Assembly: GCA_964353855.1 (NCBI GenBank)
Contig: CAYGWX010000058.1
Span: 1-15,503 of the forward strand
DNA: 15,503 bases
Direction: 5' to 3'
Source of the DNA: CAYGWX01 sp964353855 [NCBI: uncultured bacterium]
Lineage (GTDB): Bacteria > Edwardsbacteria > CAYGWX01
The translations under genes were made by a program, and so were the position numbers. The notes under the pieces are model-generated. The model was given only the letters and a program-made list of their open reading frames with translations. It did no database searches and was not told the DNA's origin. This document shows, one piece after another, positions 7,742 through 14,558 of the stretch (position 1 is its first letter; each line of letters opens with the position of its first letter).

Positions 7742-7773
7742 AGGGGGTCTATTGATGGTCATATCTACCCCCT
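7742..7773. promoter_or_regulatory. 32-bp dyad, candidate enhancer (UAS) for the sigma54 activator
   Basis: The arms read AGGGGGTNNAT and ATNNACCCCCT around a 10-bp centre; 9 of 11 arm positions pair. The centre lies about 146 bp upstream of the predicted sigma54 start, inside the usual enhancer range of sigma54 activators, which bind as dimers through a Fis-type HTH to long dyads. Function is inferred from position and symmetry. Confidence 0.5.
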
Positions 7774-7888
7774 CTGAAGGGGATCTCTCGAAAACGTTTC
7801 TGATGACTGAGTCCAATCGTATCCGAGGGCCCGTTCTCAACATGGGCTTCGTCGAGGCAAGGGGTGAATCGATTCCCTTTTCAAGTCC

Positions 7889-7918
7889 TTGACAGTCTTT
7901 CAAGTTTTCCGTTATACT
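7889..7918 (+). promoter_or_regulatory. Strong sigma70-type promoter of the Ser/Thr kinase-sigma54 regulator
   Basis: TTGACA (7889-7894) is a perfect -35; TATACT (7913-7918) matches five of six -10 bases with an 18-bp spacer. The predicted start near 7925 gives a leader of about 35 nt. Half-sites TCAAG/CTTGA/TCAAG (7881-7885, 7888-7892, 7900-7904) overlap the -35 and could form an operator. Confidence 0.75.
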
Positions 7919-7959
7919 TCTGACGTAAGCATCCGCAAAGAAGAAACCCAAAAAACTTC

Positions 7960-10900
7960 ATGACTTTAGCCGGACGATACGAGCTTGGAGAGCGATTGGG
8001 CGAGGGGGCCTCTTCCGAGGTCTTTCGCGCCCGGGACACGTCCCATGACCGGGACGTGGCCTTAAAGCTTTCCCTGACCTCCCTTCCCCCTGAGGAGGCC
8101 GCCCGCCTGCGCCGGGAGTTCAAGGTCCTGGCTTCCCTGCAACATCCCCGCATCATCCGCACGTACGACTACGGCCTGACCGAAGACGGCCGGGCTTACC
8201 TTTCCCTGGAGCTTCTGGAGGGAAAGAGTCTGGACCGGTCGGTTGCGGGGTGGGGGCCGGAGCTGGCGCGCTACGCCCTTCAGGCCCTGGACGCCCTGGG
8301 CTTCATCCATTCCGAGGGCTATGTTCACAACGACATCAAACCTTCCAACCTGATGGTTGCCCCGGAAAAATCCGGGCTCGTGGTCATGGACTTCGGGTTC
8401 GCCGAGCCCCAATCCAAGCTCGCCCTCGAGGCCACGGGAACCCTGGGGTATATCGCCCCCGAGGCCTTGAAGGGGAGCGAGGTGGATGGCCGGGCCGACC
8501 TTTATTCCCTGGGCTCGGTCCTGTATGAGCTGGCCTGTGGTCGGAGGCCCTTTGAGGACAAAAGCCCGTTGGCCGAGATTCAGAAGTCGCTGGCCGGGAC
8601 GCCTCCCCCTCCCTCTTCTCTGAACCAGAAAATCCCGCCCGCTGTGAACGAGTTCTTTTTGAAGCTCCTGGCCAGGAACCCCGATGAGCGCTATCCCTCG
8701 GCCCGGGAGGCGTACAAGGCGTTGGCCGAGGCCGCGGGCCTGGAAAGCGATCCCCTGACGGCTTCCTATTCTGCGAGGCCGAAACCGGGGCGGTTCGTGG
8801 GTCGGGAGAACGAATTGGCACGGCTCGGGGACATCCTGACCCAGGTCCGGGAAACCAAGCAAGGGGCCCTCGTCTTTCTGTCCGGGCCAGAGGGAATCGG
8901 CAAGACGCGCCTCCTTCTCGAGTTCAAGTTCGCCTGCCAGCTCCGGCATCTTCCGGTACGCTGGATCAATGCCGAAGGCGACGTCCCCTCCCTGTCGCAA
9001 TGGGCCTCGGGGTTAAAGGACTCCGGCAAAATCGGGGTGGTCCTGGTGGACGACTGGGACGAGTGGGGCAGTGAAAGCCGGGAGCTCTTCCGCTCCAGCC
9101 TGGTGGATTATCAGGACCTCGGCGTCCTCTGGGTGTTCTCCTCGAAGAGCGAGGCCGGATTTTCCGTTTTAGACGAGGAAGAGCTCCCCCATCATCGGGT
9201 TGTCCTGAAGGGGCTGGAGCCGGAGGAGACTCAAGAACTGGTCTCCTCCATCCTCTCCCTCTTTCCGGAGCTCGGACGTCTCTCCCAGTGGGTCTGCGAG
9301 CAGACCCGGGGGAATCCCCGTTGGATCGAGGAGATTCTCCGTTTTCTCTGCGACGAAGGGATCCTCTCTCCGCTCGGAAGCGAGTGGCAGGTGGATTTCG
9401 CGCGCCTGCCCGACGCCTGGGCCGGAAAGGAGGGGCGCGCGGCCTTTCTGGCGCGCCTGAGCCGGCTTTCCCGGGGAGCCAGAGGCCTGCTCCAAATCGC
9501 TTCGACGGTGGGTCCGAGATTCGGAGTGGACGTCCTGGAAGGTCTGTTCGGGGAAGGGTTCGAGGAGTCCTGGCGCGAGCTCCGGGTGCAGAGCTGGACC
9601 GTCATTTCTCCCGGGGGAAGCGCCTATGCGTTCCGGATTCCCGCCTACCAGTCCATGGTCTACCAGGACCTTTCCGAGGAGGAGCGCCGGACGCTCCACC
9701 GGAGGCTCGGGGAGTGGTTCGAATCCCATCCGGCAGGGACGGAGGTGTTGGCCCGGCACTTCAGCCGTTCCGGGGACCTGGAACGCGGTTTGCGCTATTC
9801 CCTGTCGGCCGGGGAGGAAGCGGAAGCCCTCCCTTTGGTCGGAGCCGGCCGGGCCGCGGCCCATTTCGAGCAGGCCCTCTCTCTGGCCTCGTCCCTGGGA
9901 AAGGCTTCTCTCGTGAGGGAACTTTGCCTCCGCACCGGAAAGCTCTATGACCAGAGGGGCGAATATGAGAAAGCCCTCGCCCTTTACGAACGGGCGGAAG
10001 TTCTTCTGGAAGGGAATGAGGGGGAGGAGAAGGCCATGGTCCTTCGCCGCAAAGCTTCTGCGTTCATGTTCAAGGGCGAGTACGATCAGGCCCGGACTTT
10101 GTATCAAGAAGCTCTGGATTTGATTGGGGATTGCCCGGATAAGGGGGGAATCCTGGCTGACCTTGGTTATGCGGTCCTCCGTTTGGGCCATTCGAAGGAA
10201 GCCCTCGATTGCTACACCCGGGCCGAGGAGCTTCTGAGGAAGTTTGGGGATCCACAGGATAACCTGGCCGCCGTTCATGTAAGCATCGCCCAAGTCCTGC
10301 AGACCATGGGTCGCCTGGGTGAGGCTATCGAAATGCTGGAGAAGACCCTGGTGTCTGCTTCGGACCCCAAAAAACGGCCTGCCATCCTCTGCTCCCTCGG
10401 CGCGGCTTTACAGCAAGCAGGACGCCTCAAGGAGGCCCGTGAAATCCTGCTTCGAGGGGAGAAAGAGGCAAAGGCTTACGGGAGGGCCACGGATCAGACG
10501 TCAATTCTATCTTCCCTGGGAGGCGTGGAAGATAAGTTGAGGGATTGGGCCCAGGCTTCAAAGCACTTTGAGCAGGCCTTGGTTCTGTATCGCAAAGCCA
10601 ACGACCGCTTGGGCGCTTCCGTCATGCAGTCCAGCCTGTCCTGGGTGTATCTTCATGAAGGGGAGTTGCAGCGGGCCCTGTCCCTGGGCGAGAAATCCCT
10701 CCAGCAGATGAAGGCCTTGGGGGATGAGTTCCAAACTGCAAGCCTTCAGCACACCCTGGGCCTGATTCATTCCCGGTGGGGGGATTTGGATAAAGCCGAA
10801 GAGCTGTTTCGGGAGAGCCTACAGAACCGGCAGCGTCTTGGTCGCACGTCGGATTGCGTAACTCCTTTATCGGATTTAGGTTCCCTTTGCCTGGATCGGA

Positions 10901-12927
10901 GTTCTTTTGAGGAGGCTTTGAAACACTTTGACCACGCCCTGTCGCTTTCCGGAGAGTCAAAAAACAAATCCCTCATTCTCTCAGCCCATAAGGCCCTGGC
11001 CCTTCTCGGGATGGGGAAATTGGCTGAGGCTGAAGGGCTCGCCTCCCAAACCCTGGCCCGGGCAAAGGAGCTCGGAGACGGGGAGGTCTTAGCATTCTGT
11101 GAAAGATCCTGGGGGCAAGTCCTCCAAAGAAAAGGGGTGCTTCAGGATTCTCGGAAGGCCCTGATCCACTCAGCCGAGCGGTTCCGTTCTCTTCAAGACG
11201 TTTATGAGACAGCCTGGACCCTTCTGGAAGTGGCCCGGGTGAGTTTGGAGCTTGGCCCGGAGACTTCTCTCGTTGAAACGGTGCGGTTCCTTTCCGAGGC
11301 CTGCGAGACCTTCGAGAGGCTGGGTGCCCGACGCGACCTTGAGCGGGCGCGGGTTCTTGAGCATCGCCTGTTGGCGGCATTGATTCAAGTCCCGGGGAAA
11401 GGGACGGAGAGAAACGGCCTGGTGGAAGCTCTTTCCAGGGTGAGCGAGCTGCTCGACACCCTGACTTCCGAAGAGGAGGTCTACGCTCGGGTCTTGGAGC
11501 TGCTGGTGACCCTGTTCGCTGCTGAGCGTGGCATCCTCTTCCTGAGGGACACGTTGGCCGACGACCTCAAGGTGGCTAAAGCCTATCCCCCCTCTTTGGA
11601 GAAGGACCAAGCCACTCTGACCGATGCCCGGGACCTTTCCAAGACCTCCGCCCTCTCGGCGATGAACCGGGAGGAGGTCCTTTTCTCCAATTCCGCGCTC
11701 TCTGACGAGCGTTTTGCCCGGCGCCAGAGCGTGGTCCTGAACCGCATCCAGAGCTTGATGTGTGCCCCCCTGAAGCTTGGGGATGAAGTGATCGGAGCCA
11801 TTTACCTCGACAGCCGTCTGGGTGGGAGCCTTTTTTCAGAGCGGGACCGTCCCTTCTTGAAGGTTGTGGCCAGCGTGGCCTCAGCCGCCATCGAGAAGGC
11901 CAGGGAATACCGCGAGATAAAGGAGGGGGCCGAGGCCCTGCGGAACGAGGCGCTTGCTCAAAGCGGCCTCTCCGGAATGATCGGGACCTCCCAAACCATG
12001 CTCGCCCTCTTCGCCAGGGCCAGGCAGGTCGCGGAGACCGATTCCACGGTTTTGATCGAGGGGGAGTCGGGGACCGGCAAGGAGCTATTGGCCAGAGCCG
12101 TTCACGACCTGAGCAATCGGAAGGACAAATCCTTTGTGGAAGTAGACTGCGGGGCCTTGCCTGAAACGCTTCTCGAGTCCGAGCTCTTCGGACACAGGAA
12201 GGGTTCTTTCACCGGGGCCACCGAAGACAGCCTTGGCTTGTTTGAGGAGGCCCACGGGGGCACGGTGTTCCTGGACGAGATTTCCTCGGCTTCGCAAGGC
12301 GTGCAGGCCAAGCTCCTCAGGTTCCTTCAGGAGGGGAAGATCCGCCGCATCGGGGAGACCAAGCCCCGGAAGGTGGACGTGCGGGTGATCTGCGCCACGA
12401 ACAAGAACCTGGAAGGCGAGGTCGTTCTAAAGCGTTTCCGCCGCGACCTGTTTTACCGCTTGAAGGTGTTTTCGCTGAGGGTTCCGCCCCTCCGGGAGCG
12501 GGCCGGAGATATCTTCCTCCTCGCCGAGCACTTCCGTAAACTCTATGCGGCCAAGATGGGGAAGCCCGTGCGAGGGTTCCGCCGGGAGGCCGTGGAGGCC
12601 ATGCTCAGGTATCCTTGGGAAGGCAATGTCCGCGAGCTCCGGTACGCTGTGGAGCGGGCTGTCATCCTCTGTCAGGGGCCCTTCCTCGAGCTTTCGGACC
12701 TTGAAATCCGGGTCCCTTTGGACGGGTCGCGGGTGCCCTTCAGGGAGCTTATTGAAACCCAGAAGCGGTTTTATGTCCAGCAGACCCTGGAAGCAAACGG
12801 GGGAAATGTGCTCGGGGCTTCCCGGAGCCTCGGGATGACTCGAAAAGAATTAACAGGACTCATGGCCAGGTTTGGAATGAAAAGCACTCGTGGGAAAGGA
12901 AGGCCGAAGAAGCCTAAAGAACCCTGA
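7960..12927 (+). CDS. Ser/Thr kinase - AAA - TPR - GAF - sigma54 activator fusion
   Basis: The 1655-residue cytoplasmic regulator joins a eukaryotic-type kinase to a sigma54 enhancer-binding protein. Kinase domain about 7-255: GEGASSEV loop, Lys36, HNDIKPSN with Asp125, DFG Asp144, APE 166-168. AAA/STAND-like NTPase about 278-480: Walker A GPEGIGKT (309-316), Walker B VVLVDD (360-365). About eleven TPRs span 610-1115 and a GAF domain about 1160-1315. Sigma54 AAA+ domain about 1340-1565: GESGTGKE (1368-1375), sigma54-contacting loop GSFTGA (1415-1420, usually GAFTGA), GGTVFLDEI, the RRDLFYRL arginine-finger region and GNVREL. A Fis-type HTH follows at about 1609-1640, then a basic RGKGRPKK tail. 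The front half resembles PknK-type kinases and the back half NtrC-type activators without a receiver. Odd points are HND instead of HRD and Ser in the GAFTGA loop; all catalytic residues remain. No good Shine-Dalgarno precedes the ATG. The divergent TPR gene is the obvious target. Confidence 0.95.
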   Translation: MTLAGRYELGERLGEGASSEVFRARDTSHDRDVALKLSLTSLPPEEAARLRREFKVLASLQHPRIIRTYDYGLTEDGRAYLSLELLEGKSLDRSVAGWGPELARYALQALDALGFIHSEGYVHNDIKPSNLMVAPEKSGLVVMDFGFAEPQSKLALEATGTLGYIAPEALKGSEVDGRADLYSLGSVLYELACGRRPFEDKSPLAEIQKSLAGTPPPPSSLNQKIPPAVNEFFLKLLARNPDERYPSAREAYKALAEAAGLESDPLTASYSARPKPGRFVGRENELARLGDILTQVRETKQGALVFLSGPEGIGKTRLLLEFKFACQLRHLPVRWINAEGDVPSLSQWASGLKDSGKIGVVLVDDWDEWGSESRELFRSSLVDYQDLGVLWVFSSKSEAGFSVLDEEELPHHRVVLKGLEPEETQELVSSILSLFPELGRLSQWVCEQTRGNPRWIEEILRFLCDEGILSPLGSEWQVDFARLPDAWAGKEGRAAFLARLSRLSRGARGLLQIASTVGPRFGVDVLEGLFGEGFEESWRELRVQSWTVISPGGSAYAFRIPAYQSMVYQDLSEEERRTLHRRLGEWFESHPAGTEVLARHFSRSGDLERGLRYSLSAGEEAEALPLVGAGRAAAHFEQALSLASSLGKASLVRELCLRTGKLYDQRGEYEKALALYERAEVLLEGNEGEEKAMVLRRKASAFMFKGEYDQARTLYQEALDLIGDCPDKGGILADLGYAVLRLGHSKEALDCYTRAEELLRKFGDPQDNLAAVHVSIAQVLQTMGRLGEAIEMLEKTLVSASDPKKRPAILCSLGAALQQAGRLKEAREILLRGEKEAKAYGRATDQTSILSSLGGVEDKLRDWAQASKHFEQALVLYRKANDRLGASVMQSSLSWVYLHEGELQRALSLGEKSLQQMKALGDEFQTASLQHTLGLIHSRWGDLDKAEELFRESLQNRQRLGRTSDCVTPLSDLGSLCLDRSSFEEALKHFDHALSLSGESKNKSLILSAHKALALLGMGKLAEAEGLASQTLARAKELGDGEVLAFCERSWGQVLQRKGVLQDSRKALIHSAERFRSLQDVYETAWTLLEVARVSLELGPETSLVETVRFLSEACETFERLGARRDLERARVLEHRLLAALIQVPGKGTERNGLVEALSRVSELLDTLTSEEEVYARVLELLVTLFAAERGILFLRDTLADDLKVAKAYPPSLEKDQATLTDARDLSKTSALSAMNREEVLFSNSALSDERFARRQSVVLNRIQSLMCAPLKLGDEVIGAIYLDSRLGGSLFSERDRPFLKVVASVASAAIEKAREYREIKEGAEALRNEALAQSGLSGMIGTSQTMLALFARARQVAETDSTVLIEGESGTGKELLARAVHDLSNRKDKSFVEVDCGALPETLLESELFGHRKGSFTGATEDSLGLFEEAHGGTVFLDEISSASQGVQAKLLRFLQEGKIRRIGETKPRKVDVRVICATNKNLEGEVVLKRFRRDLFYRLKVFSLRVPPLRERAGDIFLLAEHFRKLYAAKMGKPVRGFRREAVEAMLRYPWEGNVRELRYAVERAVILCQGPFLELSDLEIRVPLDGSRVPFRELIETQKRFYVQQTLEANGGNVLGASRSLGMTRKELTGLMARFGMKSTRGKGRPKKPKEP

Positions 12928-13005
12928 TTTATCGTTTAATTATTCAACTTATTATTATTATTTAAGTTATGTGATATTCGGATCTGGTACAATTATTTGA
13001 TATAA

Positions 13006-13023
13006 TGTCCCTAAAGGGACAAT
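13006..13023. repeat. Palindrome TGTCCCTAAAGGGACA, copy 1
   Basis: Seven-base arms around AA, identical over 18 bp (including trailing AT) to the copy 81 bp downstream. It overlaps the end of a TATAAT at 13001-13006. On the plus strand it is followed by a T-rich run, so it can also act as an intrinsic terminator for the upstream regulator gene. Operator, REP-like element and terminator are all possible. Confidence 0.75.
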
Positions 13024-13086
13024 TTTTATTTTATATATAAAATGATGCAATTAATAGATTTATATAATTTAGTAAACAATGTTATT

Positions 13087-13104
13087 TGTCCCTAAAGGGA
13101 CAAT
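13087..13104. repeat. Palindrome TGTCCCTAAAGGGACA, copy 2
   Basis: Exact 18-bp second copy of the element at 13006. No T-run follows, so the terminator reading does not apply here, which favours an operator or a repeat-element explanation for the pair. Confidence 0.75.
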
Positions 13105-13318
13105 ATATGAGCATTTTCAACACATATATCTCTCTAAGCTACTTGAATAATTTAAATCTTTGAACATAGCAACCTGTTTTTAAAACTTCAGTTATGAATT
13201 TCGTTCTCACATTTATATCCTTGAGGCTTTAATTTAGGCTTATGGGTTGCATATTAGGAAACTCAGAAGGTTTGTTGTTTTTGGCACAAGCTTAACAATA
13301 TTAACGGAGGTAAAAGAA

Positions 13319-13447
13319 GTGAAAAAGTTCCTGCTCCCCCTCGTGTTCGTATTGACTCTGATCGGTTCAGCGCTTTCGACCGGAGCCTTGGCTGATATCA
13401 TTCTTCCGCCCCCGGTTCCACCTCCGATAACTGGCCCGGGACCTTAA
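13319..13447 (+). CDS. Secreted proline-rich micro-peptide precursor (42 aa)
   Basis: A GTG start nine bases after a clean GGAGG opens a 42-codon gene. Residues 1-25 form a classic signal peptide: Lys-Lys, a hydrophobic core LLPLVFVLTLIG and an ALA cleavage site. Cleavage after Ala25 would release a 17-residue peptide, DIILPPPVPPPITGPGP, with eight prolines. An upstream in-frame TTG at 13247 would add 24 residues but lacks an SD and would bury the signal peptide, so I reject it. A GC-rich hairpin lies 14 bp after the stop. Two small downstream genes, one a histidine kinase, share the strand. The family is unknown to me. It could be a secreted signal, a short envelope peptide, or a degraded gene remnant; the intact SD, signal peptide and terminator-like hairpin argue for a real gene. 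Confidence 0.72.
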   Translation: MKKFLLPLVFVLTLIGSALSTGALADIILPPPVPPPITGPGP

Positions 13448-13460
13448 TTAAAGAACTCAT

Positions 13461-13493
13461 GGCAGGGGGAGAGGACCCGGGCCTCCCCCTGCC
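13461..13493 (+). terminator. GC-rich hairpin after the micro-peptide gene
   Basis: Arms GGCAGGGGGAG (13461-13471) and CTCCCCCTGCC (13483-13493) pair perfectly around an 11-nt loop that itself contains CCCGGG. The following sequence is AT-rich rather than a clean T-run, so it could be a terminator or a 3' stabiliser that raises peptide mRNA over the downstream genes. Confidence 0.6.
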
Positions 13494-13538
13494 CGGAATT
13501 ATTCAATTCTATTAACAGATCAAGCAAAGGGATAACTC

Positions 13539-13799
13539 GTGTACGGTTTTCAGGTTGGGAATTTTCTAAAGGTGTCTCTGAAGGAGCCTGCCGGGGATGT
13601 CGAGGAGGGGGAATTTGTCTCGTCGGATGATAACCTCGTCGTCCTGGATGTGTTGGCGCACACCCCTGCCGCCCATTGGGTCTACATCCCTCAGGGGAAC
13701 ATCTCCCGGATCAAAAAAACCTTCCCCCAGCCCGCGGCCCCGGGGTTCTTCCCTGCCTTTAAGCCTTCGGTGGGAATGGTTTTGAGCGGAGGAAGGTAA
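13539..13799 (+). CDS. Small hypothetical protein (86 aa)
   Basis: A GTG start lies six bases after AAAGGGA and opens an 86-codon frame ending 24 bp before the next gene, so the two are probably co-transcribed. There is no signal peptide or membrane segment. Residues 6-60 alternate hydrophobic and polar (GNFLKVSLKEP, EGEFVSSDDNLVVLDVL, HWVYIPQGNISRIKKTF), suggesting a small beta-barrel such as an SH3- or Sm-like fold; this is a guess from pattern only. The C-terminal 25 residues are rich in Pro and Phe. I do not recognise a family. Confidence 0.65.
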   Translation: MYGFQVGNFLKVSLKEPAGDVEEGEFVSSDDNLVVLDVLAHTPAAHWVYIPQGNISRIKKTFPQPAAPGFFPAFKPSVGMVLSGGR

Positions 13800-13823
13800 A
13801 GGAAAGAAACCGATCGCGTTTGA

Positions 13824-14558
13824 ATGGATGATTTGAACACGCCAAGCGCCCCACTCCCCATGGGGGAGTGGGAGGAGCGTTATTTTTCGCTTCGCCGGCT
13901 TCACGGGGAAACGGCCCACGATATCAACAATTATCAGCAGGCTGTGGAGTCCGGTCTCTTCTATTTGGAGCGTCTGCCACCCGGAGAGGAAAGGGAAAAG
14001 GTCAAGAGGATGATCTCGACGAATATTCAGGACACGAAAGATGCGACCGGGAAGCTCCTCCGAGGCCCGGAGGAACCCCCGGCCTCTTGCCGGGAGCCAT
14101 TGGAGCTGCGTCCGATCCTGGAGCGGATCATGCTCGAAAAGAAGGGCAACTTCGAGGATCAGAAGGTGAGGCACATCTGCGAAGTCCACGGGGCCCTGCC
14201 TCTGGTGCGGGGCAACGCCACGGATATCCACCAGGCCTTGACGAACATCGTCAACAACGCCCTGGAGGTCATGCCCCATGGGGGCCGGTTCTCGATGACC
14301 GCGGACTACTGTGCCCAGGACGGCCTGCCGGAGCGGGTGGAGGTCCGGGTGGAGGACACCGGCCCCGGGATACCCCGGGAGCATCAGGAGAGGATCTTTC
14401 TGCGCGAATACACGACCAAGCCCGAGGGGCACGGCTTGGGGCTCGCCGTGGCCCGGGCCAGGGTGCTCTCCCTCGGGGGTTCGATCTGGGTGGAGAGCGA
14501 GCCGGGCTTCGGGGCGACGTTCATCGTGGCCCTGCCGGTGGCCAGGGAGAAGAAATGA
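13824..14558 (+). CDS. Small soluble histidine kinase without sensor or receiver
   Basis: The 244-residue product has only a catalytic core. A His-box (LHGETAHDINNYQQA, His32) starts a dimerisation helix pair to about residue 80. The HATPase domain has Asn144/145 in QALTNIVNNALEVM, Asp178 in DTGPGI, GHGLGL at 202-207 and a closing GFGATFIVALPV. All ATP-binding boxes are present, so it should be active. It lacks any membrane segment, PAS, GAF or receiver, so input and phosphate acceptor must be separate proteins. The neighbouring 86-residue protein could be a partner; the hybrid kinase receiver is another candidate. The ATG at 13824 lacks a good SD. A second in-frame ATG (Met13, 13860) sits in the loop of a hairpin with 9-bp arms, leaving all motifs intact, so it is a possible alternative start. 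Confidence 0.9.
   Translation: MDDLNTPSAPLPMGEWEERYFSLRRLHGETAHDINNYQQAVESGLFYLERLPPGEEREKVKRMISTNIQDTKDATGKLLRGPEEPPASCREPLELRPILERIMLEKKGNFEDQKVRHICEVHGALPLVRGNATDIHQALTNIVNNALEVMPHGGRFSMTADYCAQDGLPERVEVRVEDTGPGIPREHQERIFLREYTTKPEGHGLGLAVARARVLSLGGSIWVESEPGFGATFIVALPVAREKK
13851..13871 (+). repeat. Hairpin presenting an in-frame ATG in its loop
   Basis: CCACTCCCC and GGGGAGTGG are perfect 9-bp arms with ATG (13860-13862, Met13 of the small kinase) as the entire loop. Such a stem could affect initiation or early elongation of this gene. Confidence 0.6.

Larger units (their letters stand above)
7556..7959. other. Divergent regulatory spacer between TPR gene and sigma54 regulator
   Basis: This 404-bp non-coding stretch carries the promoters of both divergent genes plus several dyads. 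From left to right: a leader hairpin GGATAA-CCTCT-TTATCC (7582-7598), the sigma54 promoter (7623-7639), an AT-rich dyad GTTTAT...ATAAAC (7640-7659), a 32-bp G/C-rich dyad (7742-7773), AAACGTTT (7792-7799), GAATCGATTC (7866-7875), and the sigma70 promoter (7889-7918). No credible gene lies inside. Confidence 0.75.
12928..13318. other. AT-rich island without a recognised gene
   Basis: About 390 bp of strikingly AT-rich sequence sit between GC-rich genes. It contains a dyad AACTTA...TAAGTT around a TTA microsatellite (12946-12968), a perfect TATAAT (13001-13006) with only a weak -35, and two identical palindromes. No open frame with coding character is seen until the GTG at 13319. It may be a promoter region or an acquired segment. 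Confidence 0.65.

Noticed and set aside
8816-8832. TTGGCACG inside the large regulator gene
   Set aside because: The -12 element is absent and the site is inside coding sequence.
9169-10293. Minus-strand frame of 374 codons inside the sigma54 regulator gene
   Set aside because: Shadow of the AAA/TPR coding region; no start signal or recognisable domain.
13281-13297. TTGGCAC before the micro-peptide gene as a sigma54 promoter
   Set aside because: The -12 part reads TAACA rather than TTGCA, and the start site would fall inside the Shine-Dalgarno GGAGG, destroying it.
13247-13318. Upstream TTG start extending the micro-peptide to 66 residues
   Set aside because: No ribosome binding site, lies in AT-rich DNA, and would place the signal peptide internally.
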